7,954 nt of DNA from Flavipsychrobacter stenotrophus (GTDB taxonomy: Bacteria; Bacteroidota; Bacteroidia; Chitinophagales; Chitinophagaceae): NCBI GenBank assembly GCA_947371715.1, contig CANBQQ010000136.1, positions 1-7,954 of the forward strand, in the 5' to 3' direction. The translations under genes were made by a program, and so were the position numbers. Every line of letters begins with the position of its first letter. Position 1 is the stretch's first letter. Below, one piece after another: positions 1 through 5,221 of this stretch. The notes beneath the pieces are model-generated. The model did no database searches and was not told where the DNA came from. It saw nothing but the letters and a program-made list of their open reading frames with translations.

Positions 1-38
1 TGGATGCTCCTGAGGCTCAAAAATACTACTTAACCTGA
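1..38 (+). CDS. 3' end of an unidentified gene (partial)
   Basis: The third frame from the left edge reads DAPEAQKYYLT and then a TGA stop at 36-38. Its composition looks like a soluble protein end. Frame 1 is also open up to a TAA at 31-33 (ending RLKNTT), so the frame is not certain. Eleven codons are too few to name a family. It would lie 82 bp upstream of the cytochrome c gene on the same strand and could be its operon partner, possibly a redox protein, but that is inference from position only. Confidence 0.35.
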   Translation, partial: DAPEAQKYYLT

Positions 39-120
39 GTAATGAGTATAAATTTACTTATTTTGCCTGCAAAAGCAAATCGATCATACAAGCCGCAATG
101 GCAGGTAAATATCAAAGAAG

Positions 121-549
121 ATGAAAAAAATATTTTTTGCAGCAATGCCCGCAGTAGTTGCCCTCTTTATGGTGTCATGTGGCAGTGATTCCGGAGTGCC
201 CGACCATCAGACAATGGCCGCAAAGGCAGCCCCGCCTACAGGTGAGGCTATTTACAAAACAACGTGTGTGGCCTGTCACCAGGCTAATGGTGAAGGATTG
301 CCCGGCACTTATCCGCCACTGGCGAAATCTGATTACATCACCGACAAGAATGTTGTGATCAAGCAGGTGTTGAAAGGTAGCTCTGGAGAAATAACTGTAA
401 ACGGCCAGAAATATAACAACACAATGCCGCCGCAGCAATTGTCGGACGATGATATGGCAGCAGTACTTACCTACGTGTACAGCAATTTCGGTAATAGCGG
501 ACCTGCAGTAACCGCTGCTGAAGTAAAGGCAGTGAGAGCAGCTTTGTAG
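121..549 (+). CDS. Lipoprotein mono-heme cytochrome c
   Basis: This is a 142-residue class I c-type cytochrome, a one-electron carrier expected on the periplasmic face of a membrane. Residues 1-19 form a signal peptide ending in a lipobox-like M-V-S-C, with Cys20 as the likely lipidated residue. A flexible linker follows (21-40). The heme-binding motif CVACH is at 49-53 (Cys49, Cys52, His53 proximal ligand). PPLAKSD at 65-71 and TMPPQ at 101-105 follow, with Met102 the probable distal iron ligand. The order CxxCH, ITVNGxxY, MPP, LSDDDMAAVLTYV is typical of the small cytochromes found beside or fused to Bacteroidota periplasmic oxidoreductases such as copper nitrite reductases and sugar dehydrogenases; the partner here lies outside the window. 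The ATG at 121 begins a normal lipoprotein leader. The gene ends 18 bp before a strong terminator. The family is certain; the electron partner is unknown. Confidence 0.93.
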   Translation: MKKIFFAAMPAVVALFMVSCGSDSGVPDHQTMAAKAAPPTGEAIYKTTCVACHQANGEGLPGTYPPLAKSDYITDKNVVIKQVLKGSSGEITVNGQKYNNTMPPQQLSDDDMAAVLTYVYSNFGNSGPAVTAAEVKAVRAAL

Positions 550-567
550 AGATACCTTAAATGAATG

Positions 568-605
568 AAAAATGCCTGTACAAATTCTTTTGTGCAGGCA
601 TTTTT
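568..605. terminator. Bidirectional intrinsic terminator
   Basis: A 17-bp stem (568-584 with 589-605) closes on the tetraloop TTCT (585-588). Its core is GCCTGTACAAA against TTTGTGCAGGC, with one G.U pair (579/594). Five A precede and five T follow the GC-rich core, so the transcript has a U tract in both directions. It stands between the stop of the + strand cytochrome gene and the stop of the minus-strand DUF1275 gene, where one shared terminator would serve both. Confidence 0.9.
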
Positions 606-637
606 ATGCCCTGAACCTGCCCCTGAGTGACGGTCGC

Positions 638-1375
638 TTATGAGTTTTTATTGCCAAGCATCAGGTGGTGATACAGCCTGCTCAGTTTTATGCGGTATAC
701 ATCATAGAATAGTGCGAACACCAATATGCCCGCAGGTATGTAAAAAGTATGGTAGCTGATCTGCTTGAAAATATAACCACCCGCTATAGCGCCCGAAAGA
801 AAGAACAGGATGATCACAACCTTAAGTATAATGCGCTGCTGTAAGATATTGCGGGGCACATCGCCCTTGTGTGCCAGTGCGGAGAGGTCTGTGCCCAGAT
901 CGGTAAAGAGGCCGGTAAGGTGGGTGGTGCGCACGGCAGACCCCGATATCACCGATACAAAAGCGTTTTGCAGGCCCATGGCAAAGAGCAGTATACCTGC
1001 GAAAAACTCTGTTTGTGCTACGCTGTGGTTGTAATTATGTGCTGTAGCACCTACCAGCACCAGGATAGCTATTTCAACCACCACCGGTACCATATAAGAA
1101 TTGTGCTTTCGGGCAGATGCCCAACGGATATAATAGCCCGAACAAAAAGCGCCTGACAGGAACAGCAGCATCCACAGCCCTACCATTCTCGCTGCCCTTA
1201 GATCGCCTTCGGCAAGTTGCTCTGCAAATAGTGCTGCATGGCCCGTAACATTAGTGGTCAATACTTTAAATGCCAGCAGTCCGCTCACATTTACAAACCC
1301 TGCCGTAAGGCAAAGCATTGCCGCCAGCCTTATATTCTGTTTGTGGTTTCGCCTCCTCCCTGAGTGCCGTAACAT
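638..1375 (-). CDS. YoaK/DUF1275-family membrane protein
   Basis: This is a 245-residue integral inner-membrane protein with about six hydrophobic helices (roughly 18-36, 62-84, 94-112, 123-143, 183-203 and 207-225) and a very basic N-terminus (RHSGRRRNHK), which favours a cytoplasmic N-terminus. Family hallmarks of DUF1275 (YoaK) are present in order: GFVNVSG (26-32), the TTNVTGH segment (40-46, usually a variant of H/NxTGN), GLQNA (134-138), RTTHLTG (149-155) and TDLGTDL (158-164). The length is normal for the family. The biochemical role of the family is not established and no substrate can be read from the sequence. The gene lies 99 bp downstream of the minus-strand T9SS cargo gene and no clear terminator separates them, so readthrough is possible; the products have no obvious functional link. 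The stop faces the shared terminator at 568-605. Confidence 0.88.
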   Translation of the reverse strand: MLRHSGRRRNHKQNIRLAAMLCLTAGFVNVSGLLAFKVLTTNVTGHAALFAEQLAEGDLRAARMVGLWMLLFLSGAFCSGYYIRWASARKHNSYMVPVVVEIAILVLVGATAHNYNHSVAQTEFFAGILLFAMGLQNAFVSVISGSAVRTTHLTGLFTDLGTDLSALAHKGDVPRNILQQRIILKVVIILFFLSGAIAGGYIFKQISYHTFYIPAGILVFALFYDVYRIKLSRLYHHLMLGNKNS

Positions 1376-1474
1376 ACTACAAGGTACGGTTTTTTGGTGG
1401 GGATAGAAGGGCTAAAGTTGCCTTTATGGGAATTACACTAAGTATTGAATATGGCATTGTCCCGTGACTTCTCA

Positions 1475-2437
1475 TCACCTTATCAATGTCACATTTCCCT
1501 TTAGAGAGGTTGTTTTGCCATGTTCGGTTATTTGAGCAGTGTATACATATACGCCTTGCGCTGCAGGTACATTTTTATACATGCCATTCCATCCTGCCGA
1601 CGAATAGTTTGTCCAGAATACCCGCTCTCCCCAGCGGTTGAATACACTAAGGGAAAAATCATCAAACACCGTTAACGGGTCGCCCGCGAAACCAAAAATA
1701 TCATTAGTTCCGTCTCCGTTTGGAGTAAATGCATTAGGAAATGGGTATTTAACAGTATCTCTTACTATTGTGGAGTCTTGCACACCTATCTCACCTATAT
1801 AATAATAGCTGTAGTCATAACTTCCCCCTACTACCTCGCTGTAGGTAATATCTGCATCATTTTTAAAACAGCCGATCACGAGATTCGTATAGGCTGAGTC
1901 GGCCACAAACGATCCGGTAAGTGTTACCCAATTGACTTTGTCTGTTATTACTCCATAACTCGAATAATCGATTTGAGGTGTGACTGGTATTGCCCCATAT
2001 GTGCTTTGCAGATCCACTGGATATGTGCTAAAAAAGATGCCAAGTCCATTAGTGGCATATTTACTGGAGTCTGCAAGAGATACTTTCATAGACATAGTAT
2101 ACGTCTGGCCCTTATTTAGAGGAGGAAACGATGTTCCAATATATTCTCTGCCTTCAGCTATCGATAAAAAAGTAGCTAAGCCGGTATACGCGTTTTGATC
2201 GGAAGATTGTTGTCCGAAATAATTGTCGGGTACTCCCACGCTTGTTCCTGTAGCGCAAGCATTAAAGTAGTCGGAAGTGCCTGCCGTAGGTTGACGCCAG
2301 CCATTACATGCGTCGGTCTGGCTAAAATTGTTGGGGCAATACACGTAATTTACAAAACTCGGCGTAGCTATTTGTGCGCTGATCTTAAAAGGTGCCGACA
2401 GGAATAGAAGCGTGAAGATGACAAATGAGTATTTCAT
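1475..2437 (-). CDS. Secreted protein with T9SS type B sorting domain
   Basis: This is a 320-residue exported protein. Residues 1-21 are a Sec signal peptide (hydrophobic core FVIFTLLFLSA) with probable cleavage at ISA|Q. Residues 22-220 look like a beta-rich, jelly-roll-like module common in Bacteroidota surface proteins: a CP motif (34-35), GW (46-47), GTSDYFNAC (53-61) and VPDNYFGQQ with AYTGL (69-87). Many Tyr, Ser and Thr residues fit a carbohydrate-binding or adhesive surface, but that is inference. The C-terminal domain (233-320) has the gliding-motility-associated signature: PNAFTPNGDGTND (234-246), VFNRWGERVF (265-274), GWNG (282-285), GVYVY (295-299) and the end LKGNVTLIR. This domain is the type B signal that sends cargo through the outer-membrane type IX system. 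Such genes often neighbour a PorP/SprF gene; none is seen here. A matching promoter lies 60 bp upstream. Sorting is confident, ligand unknown. Confidence 0.9.
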   Translation of the reverse strand: MKYSFVIFTLLFLSAPFKISAQIATPSFVNYVYCPNNFSQTDACNGWRQPTAGTSDYFNACATGTSVGVPDNYFGQQSSDQNAYTGLATFLSIAEGREYIGTSFPPLNKGQTYTMSMKVSLADSSKYATNGLGIFFSTYPVDLQSTYGAIPVTPQIDYSSYGVITDKVNWVTLTGSFVADSAYTNLVIGCFKNDADITYSEVVGGSYDYSYYYIGEIGVQDSTIVRDTVKYPFPNAFTPNGDGTNDIFGFAGDPLTVFDDFSLSVFNRWGERVFWTNYSSAGWNGMYKNVPAAQGVYVYTAQITEHGKTTSLKGNVTLIR

Positions 2438-2496
2438 AGATTACTAAGCTTTAGGGTTTTGATAGATATTAGGTTAATAGGAATGTACAAAGAATC

Positions 2497-2504
2497 CAAA
2501 GATA
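2497..2504 (-). promoter_or_regulatory. Bacteroidota-type -7 element for the T9SS cargo gene
   Basis: On the minus strand the octamer reads TATCTTTG, a perfect match to the Bacteroidota primary-sigma -7 consensus TAnnTTTG. The nearest upstream bases give no good TTG -33 element. Transcription would start near 2490, leaving a leader of roughly 50 nt before the ATG at 2437. Confidence 0.55.
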
Positions 2505-2620
2505 TAAAAATTGTAATGTTTATTGATCTTTTAGTGAGTGTGTTGAAGTTTCTTTACTATCCAACGAACATATTTTAAGAAATATTAAATTATTCAAGTG
2601 CTAATTGCCTCAACACCATC

Positions 2621-2666
2621 ATTACCAAAACGTCAAATTGCCGAATTATCTCATTCAAAAACCATC
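2621..2666. repeat. Left 8-bp-phased ATT array
   Basis: ATT trinucleotides start at 2621, 2637, 2645 and 2653, in an 8-bp register with one missed position (2629). The clear units are AAATTGCC (2635-2642), GAATTATC (2643-2650) and TCATTCAA (2651-2658). The first two octamers recur in the array beside the rimP promoter. Function unknown; similar degenerate AATT strings are, from memory, frequent in Bacteroidota spacers. Confidence 0.5.
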
Positions 2667-2850
2667 ATAAAAATTTCTTTCCTTGCCTGGCGCGGCTTTC
2701 ACAAAAATATTTGGAAACGGCCCTTTCGGTACCTTATCTTGCTTAAAACGAGGAAAAATCGCTTGATCACTATATGAAAATCACGAAACTCAATTTACGG
2801 GGGCATCATGTCTAGCCTTAAATCCTAAAAATACTGGTTCAGACAAAATA

Positions 2851-2910
2851 AAGTGGCAACATGTGGCAGAAAGTGGCAGGAAGTGGCAGAATGTAGCAGT
2901 TTGTAACAAT
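2851..2910 (+). repeat. Six tandem 10-bp units, core AWGTGGCA
   Basis: Six consecutive units start at exactly 2851, 2861, 2871, 2881, 2891 and 2901. The first four have AAGTGGCA or ATGTGGCA; the fifth has ATGTAGCA and the sixth TTGTAACA, so the array decays to the right. GT at unit positions 3-4 and CA at positions 7-8 are invariant in all six. The 10-bp period is not a multiple of three, and no open frame of note crosses it, so it is not coding. It puts every unit on nearly the same face of the helix. Confidence 0.85.
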
Positions 2911-2961
2911 CGCCCGAACCCTTACTCATAAAGCCATACAGAGAAATTGGTTAGAAAAGAC

Positions 2962-2988
2962 TGCCACTTTTGTGAAAAACTGCCACTT
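2962..2988 (-). repeat. Two inverted copies of the 10-bp unit core
   Basis: TGCCACTT occurs at 2962-2969 and again at 2981-2988, exactly complementary to the AAGTGGCA core of the array at 2851-2910. Both are preceded by AC and followed by TT (ACTGCCACTTTT), so the shared match is 12 bp. Their spacing is 19 bp, close to two helical turns. RNA from this region could pair array units with these copies. Confidence 0.8.
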
Positions 2989-3035
2989 TTTAAAAATGAC
3001 CAGGGTCGAGTGATACAAAATGAATACCCCCTGTG

Positions 3036-3073
3036 CGAATGTCGTGGTTCGGCGCGGCTCACCATGACATTCG
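3036..3073. repeat. REP-like intergenic palindrome
   Basis: A 13-bp stem, CGAATGTCGTGGT (3036-3048) against ACCATGACATTCG (3061-3073), has one G.U pair and a 12-nt GC-rich loop. The minus strand contains GTCATGGTGAGCC and CGAACCACGAC, which resembles the dispersed intergenic palindromes of the form GTCATG-TGAGC-GTCGAA-CATGAC seen widely in bacterial genomes including Bacteroidota. There is no T tract, so it is not a standard terminator. A second GGCGCGGCT outside the palindrome at 2689-2697 matches its loop. Confidence 0.65.
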
Positions 3074-3113
3074 AAGCTAGATGCTATAAGGGGATCCTTT
3101 ATTAACGGAACAG

Positions 3114-3121
3114 TGCCACAT
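3114..3121 (-). repeat. Third inverted copy of the repeat core
   Basis: TGCCACAT here is the exact complement of ATGTGGCA, the core of the second array unit (2861-2868). It lies 50 bp upstream of the rimP -7 element. A single 8-bp match could be chance; its orientation agrees with the other two inverted copies. Confidence 0.45.
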
Positions 3122-3126
3122 CGCCG

Positions 3127-3158
3127 AATTATCGAATTGTAAAATTGCCCCATTTATT
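3127..3158. repeat. Right 8-bp-phased AATT array at the rimP promoter
   Basis: ATT trinucleotides start at 3128, 3136, 3144 and 3152, four times in an exact 8-bp register. Units are GAATTATC (3126-3133), GAATTGTA (3134-3141), AAATTGCC (3142-3149) and CCATTTAT (3150-3157). GAATTATC and AAATTGCC are shared with the left array, in swapped order. The array occupies the upstream part of the rimP promoter, where an UP-like or activator site would be. Confidence 0.5.
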
Positions 3159-3171
3159 CAATAATATTTTG

Positions 3172-3179
3172 TACATTTG
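3172..3179 (+). promoter_or_regulatory. Probable promoter of rimP-nusA-infB
   Basis: TACATTTG fits the Bacteroidota -7 consensus TAnnTTTG exactly and is followed by C, as is common. A TTG at 3145-3147 could be the -33 element, although the spacer of 24 bp is longer than the usual 19-21. Transcription would begin near 3185, giving a leader of only about 45 nt that is mostly taken up by the hairpin at 3195-3218. Confidence 0.65.
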
Positions 3180-3194
3180 CACAAATTAGAAAGA

Positions 3195-3225
3195 GAGGGG
3201 ACAAATAATTGTCCCCTCGTTTTTT
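3195..3225 (+). terminator. Terminator-like hairpin in the rimP leader (candidate attenuator)
   Basis: A perfect 10-bp stem, GAGGGGACAA (3195-3204) with TTGTCCCCTC (3209-3218), closes on the 4-nt loop ATAA and is followed by G and six T (3220-3225). This is the form of an intrinsic terminator. It sits about 10 nt after the predicted transcription start and only 4 nt before the rimP ATG. No + strand gene lies upstream within 2.6 kb, so it is unlikely to serve as an ordinary end-of-gene terminator. Confidence 0.75.
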
Positions 3226-3229
3226 AGGT

Positions 3230-3685
3230 ATGAGTGAGCTGATTCAAAAAGTATATGCTCTTATAGAGCCCATGATCGATGGTACTGATATGTTTATTGT
3301 AGACATAAAAGTAAAGCCGGTCAATAATATTAAGGTGTTCATGGATGCCGATAGCGGTTTCTCCATTGAGCGCAGTGTATCTATACACCGCAGGCTGTAT
3401 CATATATTAGAAGAAGATGGTTCGTTCCCCAATGGCGATTTTTCTCTCGAAGTATCCAGCCCGGGTGTAGATGAGCCGTTGGCGCAGCTGAGGCAGTATA
3501 ATAAGAATATAGGCCGCAAGATCACTATTACAGATAAGGAAGATAAGGATACCACGGGTATGCTTACAGAAGTTTCTGAAACAGAAGTGACGCTCGAAGT
3601 GAAAAAAGCCAAGGAAAAAGTAGCCACACCGGTAGTGATACCATTTGAAAATATAAAGAAAGCAGTAGTCCAAATTATTTTTTAA
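3230..3685 (+). CDS. rimP: Ribosome maturation factor RimP
   Basis: RimP (151 residues, usual length about 150) binds the free 30S subunit in the cytoplasm and assists its maturation. The N-terminal alpha/beta domain spans about 1-82, with the strand FIVDIKVKP (22-30) and the family signature LEVSSPGVDEPL (73-84). The C-terminal Sm-like beta barrel covers about 88-150 (GRKITI, GMLTEV, VVIPFENIKKA). I chose the ATG at 3230 because the family starts at this helix (MSELIQKVYALIEP). An in-frame TTG at 3209 would add seven residues encoded by the leader hairpin and the T tract, so it is unlikely. There is no usable Shine-Dalgarno: the only AGG is one base from the ATG. It is the first gene of the conserved rimP-nusA-infB cluster, 46 bp before nusA. 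Confidence 0.95.
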   Translation: MSELIQKVYALIEPMIDGTDMFIVDIKVKPVNNIKVFMDADSGFSIERSVSIHRRLYHILEEDGSFPNGDFSLEVSSPGVDEPLAQLRQYNKNIGRKITITDKEDKDTTGMLTEVSETEVTLEVKKAKEKVATPVVIPFENIKKAVVQIIF

Positions 3686-3690
3686 CAAGC

Positions 3691-3717
3691 CTTTGCCCGC
3701 TTGAAATAAGGGCAGAG
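3691..3717 (+). promoter_or_regulatory. Hairpin in the rimP-nusA spacer
   Basis: CTTTGCCC (3691-3698) pairs with GGGCAGAG (3710-3717) over 8 bp with one U.G pair, leaving an 11-nt loop. It is followed by five A rather than T, so it is not a terminator on this strand. It lies 14 nt before the nusA ATG and could protect the mRNA or tune nusA translation; that is inference. Confidence 0.5.
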
Positions 3718-3731
3718 AAAAACCAGAGTAT

Positions 3732-4979
3732 ATGCCAAGTATCAATCTTATTGATTCCTTCCAGGAGTTTAAAGACGCGGAAAATATTGACAGGCCTACC
3801 CTCATGAAGGTACTTGAAGATGTTTTTAAGACGCTGCTTCGTAAAAAGTACGGCAGTGATGATAACTTCGATGTGATAGTGAATGACCAGACGGGTGACC
3901 TTGAAATATTTCGCAGGCGCGAGGTAGTAGAGGACGATATGGTGGAAGACGAGAATGCACAGATACCATATACTGAAGCTATTAAAATTGAAGCCGATTA
4001 TAACGTAGGTGAAGAGGTGTATGAGGAAGTAGATGTGGCACACTTTGGCCGTCGCGCTATTCTGGCTGCAAAGCAAACACTGGCTGCCCGTATCGGCGAC
4101 CTGAAGAAGAACAACCTGATGAAGAAGTATGCCGACCGTGTTGGCGACATCATCACCGGCGAAGTTTACCAGATATGGAAAAAAGAAATGTTACTGCTTG
4201 ATGACGAAGGTAATGAGCTGATCATGCCTAAGACAGAGCAGATACCTACTGACTTCTTTAAGAAAGGCGAAACTGTTCGCTCGGTAGTAAAGAAAGTAGA
4301 AATGAGGAACAATACACCTGTTATTATCCTTAGCCGCACCCATCCTTCATTCCTTGAGAAGTTGCTGGAAATAGAAGTTCCGGAAATACTGGATGGTCTG
4401 ATCACGGTTAAGAAAATAGTACGTGAGCCGGGCGAGCGCGCCAAGGTAGCTGTAGAAAGCTATGACGATCGTATCGATCCGGTAGGTGCATGCGTAGGTA
4501 TGAAGGGTAGCCGTATTCACGGTATCGTTCGTGAACTGCGTAATGAAAATATAGATATTATTAATTATACCAACAATGTTACCCTGTTGCTGCAGCGCTC
4601 TTTAACGCCTGCACGTATCAACAACATTAAGCTGGATAACGAAAAAATGTCTGCTGATGTATACCTCGACAGCGACCAGGTTTCCCTGGCTATCGGTAAG
4701 AAGGGTGTTAACATCAAGCTGGCACAAGAACTGACCGGGTATTCTATAGATGTATTCCGTGATGCTAAGGAAGAAGTTGATTTCGACATTGACCTGGCTG
4801 AATTTGCGGATGAAATAGAACCATGGATCATTGAAGAACTGAAGAAAATAGGTTGCGATACAGCACTCAGCGTGTTGGATCTTTCTAACGAAGAGCTGGT
4901 ACGCCGTACCGATCTTGAAGAGGAAACAGTTAAGGAACTGCGCAATATACTGGAAGCAGAATTTAAGAACGAAGACTAA
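3732..4979 (+). CDS. nusA: Transcription termination/antitermination factor NusA
   Basis: NusA (415 residues) rides on RNA polymerase, promotes pausing and hairpin-dependent termination, and takes part in antitermination. The RNAP-binding N-terminal domain spans about 1-130, with an acidic insert at 66-74 (VVEDDMVED) and HFGRRAILAAKQTL at 104-117. The S1 domain is about 137-203 (GDIITGEVYQI, then VIILSRTHPSFLEKLLEIEVPEI). KH1 follows with GMKG at 257-260 after DPVGACV, and KH2 has GKKG at 322-325 in VSLAIGKKGVNIKLA. A single helix-hairpin-helix/acidic-repeat-like domain ends the protein (about 364-412, IIEELKKIG and LEEETVKELRNIL). E. coli NusA (about 495 residues) has two such repeats, so this is the short form. 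The ATG at 3732 fits the family start but has no clear Shine-Dalgarno. The leader hairpin upstream of rimP is a natural target for its own product. Confidence 0.97.
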   Translation: MPSINLIDSFQEFKDAENIDRPTLMKVLEDVFKTLLRKKYGSDDNFDVIVNDQTGDLEIFRRREVVEDDMVEDENAQIPYTEAIKIEADYNVGEEVYEEVDVAHFGRRAILAAKQTLAARIGDLKKNNLMKKYADRVGDIITGEVYQIWKKEMLLLDDEGNELIMPKTEQIPTDFFKKGETVRSVVKKVEMRNNTPVIILSRTHPSFLEKLLEIEVPEILDGLITVKKIVREPGERAKVAVESYDDRIDPVGACVGMKGSRIHGIVRELRNENIDIINYTNNVTLLLQRSLTPARINNIKLDNEKMSADVYLDSDQVSLAIGKKGVNIKLAQELTGYSIDVFRDAKEEVDFDIDLAEFADEIEPWIIEELKKIGCDTALSVLDLSNEELVRRTDLEEETVKELRNILEAEFKNED

Positions 4980-5080
4980 GCGCGTATGGTGGCATTTGTA
5001 AGCTGAAAAGTACCTGTGTGTCTTTGAATTGAGTTGAAATGATGTGTTTTGCCCTTAAATGGGAAAATATATGTTAAGTT

Positions 5081-5097
5081 TTTACGCATTGCGTAAA
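5081..5097. promoter_or_regulatory. Perfect dyad in the nusA-infB spacer
   Basis: TTTACGC (5081-5087) and GCGTAAA (5091-5097) are exact inverted repeats around ATT. The 7-bp arms with a short centre look like an operator for a dimeric regulator; a 3-nt RNA loop is also possible. There is no T tract after it. It lies about 50 bp upstream of the predicted infB -7 element. Confidence 0.45.
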
Positions 5098-5125
5098 TAA
5101 AGTGATGCAGCCGGTCGTGCCCCTT

Positions 5126-5156
5126 CGTCATTTTAGCATAAAATGGCGTAGGTTTG
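5126..5156 (+). promoter_or_regulatory. Internal promoter for infB with a dyad in its spacer
   Basis: TAGGTTTG (5149-5156) matches the Bacteroidota -7 consensus TAnnTTTG. The stretch just before it, 5126-5148, is an inverted repeat, CGTCATTTTA and TAAAATGGCG around GCA, with 9 of 10 positions complementary. It exactly fills the space between the -7 box and a weak -33-like TTCG (5124-5127). A start near 5161 would give infB a 60-nt leader. An operator inside the promoter would allow regulation apart from rimP-nusA. Confidence 0.5.
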
Positions 5157-5172
5157 TATTATCAGGGTGCGG

Positions 5173-5190
5173 GCCGGGTGAAAACCCGGC
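5173..5190 (+). promoter_or_regulatory. GNRA-capped hairpin in the infB leader
   Basis: GCCGGGT (5173-5179) and ACCCGGC (5184-5190) form a perfect 7-bp GC-rich stem capped by GAAA, a very stable GNRA tetraloop. Six A follow, so it is not a terminator. It sits 31 nt upstream of the infB ATG and about 12 nt after the predicted internal transcription start. A weak AAGGA (5207-5211) lies between the hairpin and the start codon. Confidence 0.6.
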
Positions 5191-5221
5191 AAAAAAGTAT
5201 TTTGACAAGGAAATAGTAATA

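Larger units (their letters stand above)
2438..3229. other. Divergent intergenic region, no gene, repeat rich
   Basis: These 792 bp separate the divergently transcribed T9SS cargo gene and rimP. The longest open frame (minus, 2926-3153, 75 codons) simply translates the palindrome and the inverted repeats and has no protein character. The content is a promoter on each side, two 8-bp-phased AATT arrays, six 10-bp-phased units, three inverted copies of that unit, a long palindrome, and the rimP leader hairpin. The stretch 2667-2840 shows no pattern I can interpret. No tRNA or DnaA-box cluster was seen. Confidence 0.7.

Noticed and set aside
62..109. Stem TTTGCCTGC with GCAGGTAAA in the cytochrome c leader
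   Set aside because: Nine pairs with one wobble but a 30-nt loop; this is weak and expected by chance in a leader.
810..1156. Plus-strand frames opposite the DUF1275 gene
   Set aside because: They are shadows; the minus-strand frame has clear family motifs and membrane helices.
1380..1386. TACCTTG on the minus strand as a -7 box for the DUF1275 gene
   Set aside because: One T short of TAnnTTTG, and it would start transcription at or inside the start codon, with no -33 match.
2851..2988. CRISPR array or replication origin
   Set aside because: Units are only 10 bp with no spacers, and no DnaA boxes or replication gene are nearby.
2926..3153. 75-codon minus-strand open frame in the rimP upstream region
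   Set aside because: It translates the palindrome (FECHGEPRRTTTF) and the inverted repeats (KKWQFFTKVAVF); there is no start context and no domain.
3407..4076. Minus-strand frames of about 130 codons opposite rimP and nusA
   Set aside because: They cross two well-supported genes and the gap between them, and have no recognisable protein features.
5173..5204. infB leader hairpin as an intrinsic terminator of nusA
   Set aside because: The stem is followed by A, not T. On the opposite strand the T run comes before the stem, so neither direction works.
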